A DNA stretch of 13,800 bases, taken from contig CAYLNH010000193.1 of assembly GCA_964384625.1 (NCBI GenBank), positions 1-13,800 on the forward strand. Reading direction: 5' to 3'. This stretch comes from CAYLNH01 sp964384625 (lineage in GTDB: Bacteria > Verrucomicrobiota > Lentisphaeria > JABSQK01). The translations under genes and the position numbers were made by a program. The notes under the pieces are model-generated. The model was not told the DNA's origin, did not search any database, and was given only the letters and a program-made list of their open reading frames with translations. Positions 13,598 through 13,800 of the stretch are shown piece after piece (positions within the stretch are counted from its first letter, which is position 1; each line of letters starts with the position of its first letter).

Positions 13598-13645
13598 CCA
13601 CAACATGTAGTATCGGCGCCCGCCATGACCCACAACATGTAGTAT
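13598..13645 (-). promoter_or_regulatory. Paired NrdR boxes upstream of nrdJ
   Basis: The same 16 bases, ATACTACATGTTGTGG on the minus strand, occur at 13598-13613 and 13630-13645, offset by exactly 32 bases (about three helical turns). They match the NrdR-box consensus (acaCwAtATaTwGtgt) at 12 of 16 positions, and the core is quasi-palindromic (ACWACATGTWGT). NrdR is the nucleotide-sensing repressor of ribonucleotide reductase genes and usually binds two such boxes about 15-16 bases apart. The position 250 bases before nrdJ predicts a promoter overlapping the boxes and a long leader. A clear -35/-10 pair was not found. Confidence 0.7.
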
Positions 13646-13800
13646 TCTGGCGGAAAATCGCCGCCGATCTGACCGCCGTCGCCGCCGCCGCTGAATAAAC
13701 CTTTGAGGCATCGCGTCCGAACCACTGGAAGGAGGTAAGACCTCGATTACTGCCCTTCTTTGCCTCGAGTCCCGACTCTCAAGAGGTTGGGAACCTGCGG
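13646..13800. other. Right-edge stretch without a confirmed gene; a Shine-Dalgarno-like AAGGAGGT at 13729-13736
   Basis: GC-rich triplet-repeat-like sequence (GCCGCCGCCG, 13681-13690) is followed by AAGGAGGT (13729-13736). An ATT codon lies 9 bases after it (13746), and the frame from that codon stays open to the edge (ITALLCLESRLSRGWEPA). No ATG, GTG or TTG is correctly placed. The SD-like bases can also pair with ACCTC at 13740-13744. This may be the start of a gene with an unusual start codon, or chance. Confidence 0.2.

Noticed and set aside
13349..13800. Cobalamin riboswitch before nrdJ
   Set aside because: The conserved B12-box and GCCACTG core were not found in either orientation of the leader.

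Overview
The window is GC-rich bacterial DNA, most consistent with the Planctomycetes-Verrucomicrobia-Chlamydiae group and probably a Lentisphaerota, Kiritimatiellota or Verrucomicrobiota lineage. That placement is an inference. It rests on the FTLIELLVVIAIIAILA prepilin-type protein at the left edge, a family greatly expanded in those phyla, on a GH29 fucosidase remnant next to an AraC-type remnant, and on a short sigma-70 factor followed by rpsU. No phage, transposase, CRISPR, rRNA or tRNA gene was found.

Left part (1-5570): a prepilin-like gene on the minus strand, with a good sigma-70 promoter, is cut by an in-frame TAA although its reading frame continues to the window edge. About 290 bases without a gene follow, then mfd (transcription-repair coupling factor, minus). 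Mfd and a sigma-70 factor are divergent from an AT-rich spacer. The sigma gene is followed by rpsU (ribosomal protein S21), and an intrinsic terminator closes this unit.

Middle (5588-9882): two small plus-strand genes of unknown function run up to a four-gene minus-strand operon and meet it with overlapping stop codons. In transcription order the operon is a SlyD-like FKBP peptidyl-prolyl isomerase, a secreted HEXXH metallopeptidase-like protein, a lipoprotein, and a YihE/SrkA-like stress-response kinase. Every junction is a 4-base ATGA or GTGA overlap, so the four products are probably made in a coupled way. The order suggests a protein-quality or envelope-stress role.

Right-centre (9883-11330) is a decayed, repeat-filled interval. 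It holds an array of at least eleven perfect copies of GCGCGCAGCGCC plus duplicated larger modules. Next to it are the 3' end of a GH29-type fucosidase gene, which is frameshifted, and the 3' end of an AraC-family regulator gene. The two fragments are joined head to head, as if one deletion had removed both 5' ends and the promoter region between them. Two tandem hairpin repeats of about 80 bases follow, then two inverted copies of the array unit.

Right (11426-13800): nrdJ, a class II adenosylcobalamin-dependent ribonucleotide reductase (minus), has all catalytic cysteines. About 250 bases upstream lie two identical 16-base sequences offset by 32 bases. They fit paired NrdR boxes in sequence, length and spacing. 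A 17-base palindrome and a hairpin next to the ribosome binding site lie in the leader. The last 60 bases may begin another gene on the plus strand, but this cannot be resolved.
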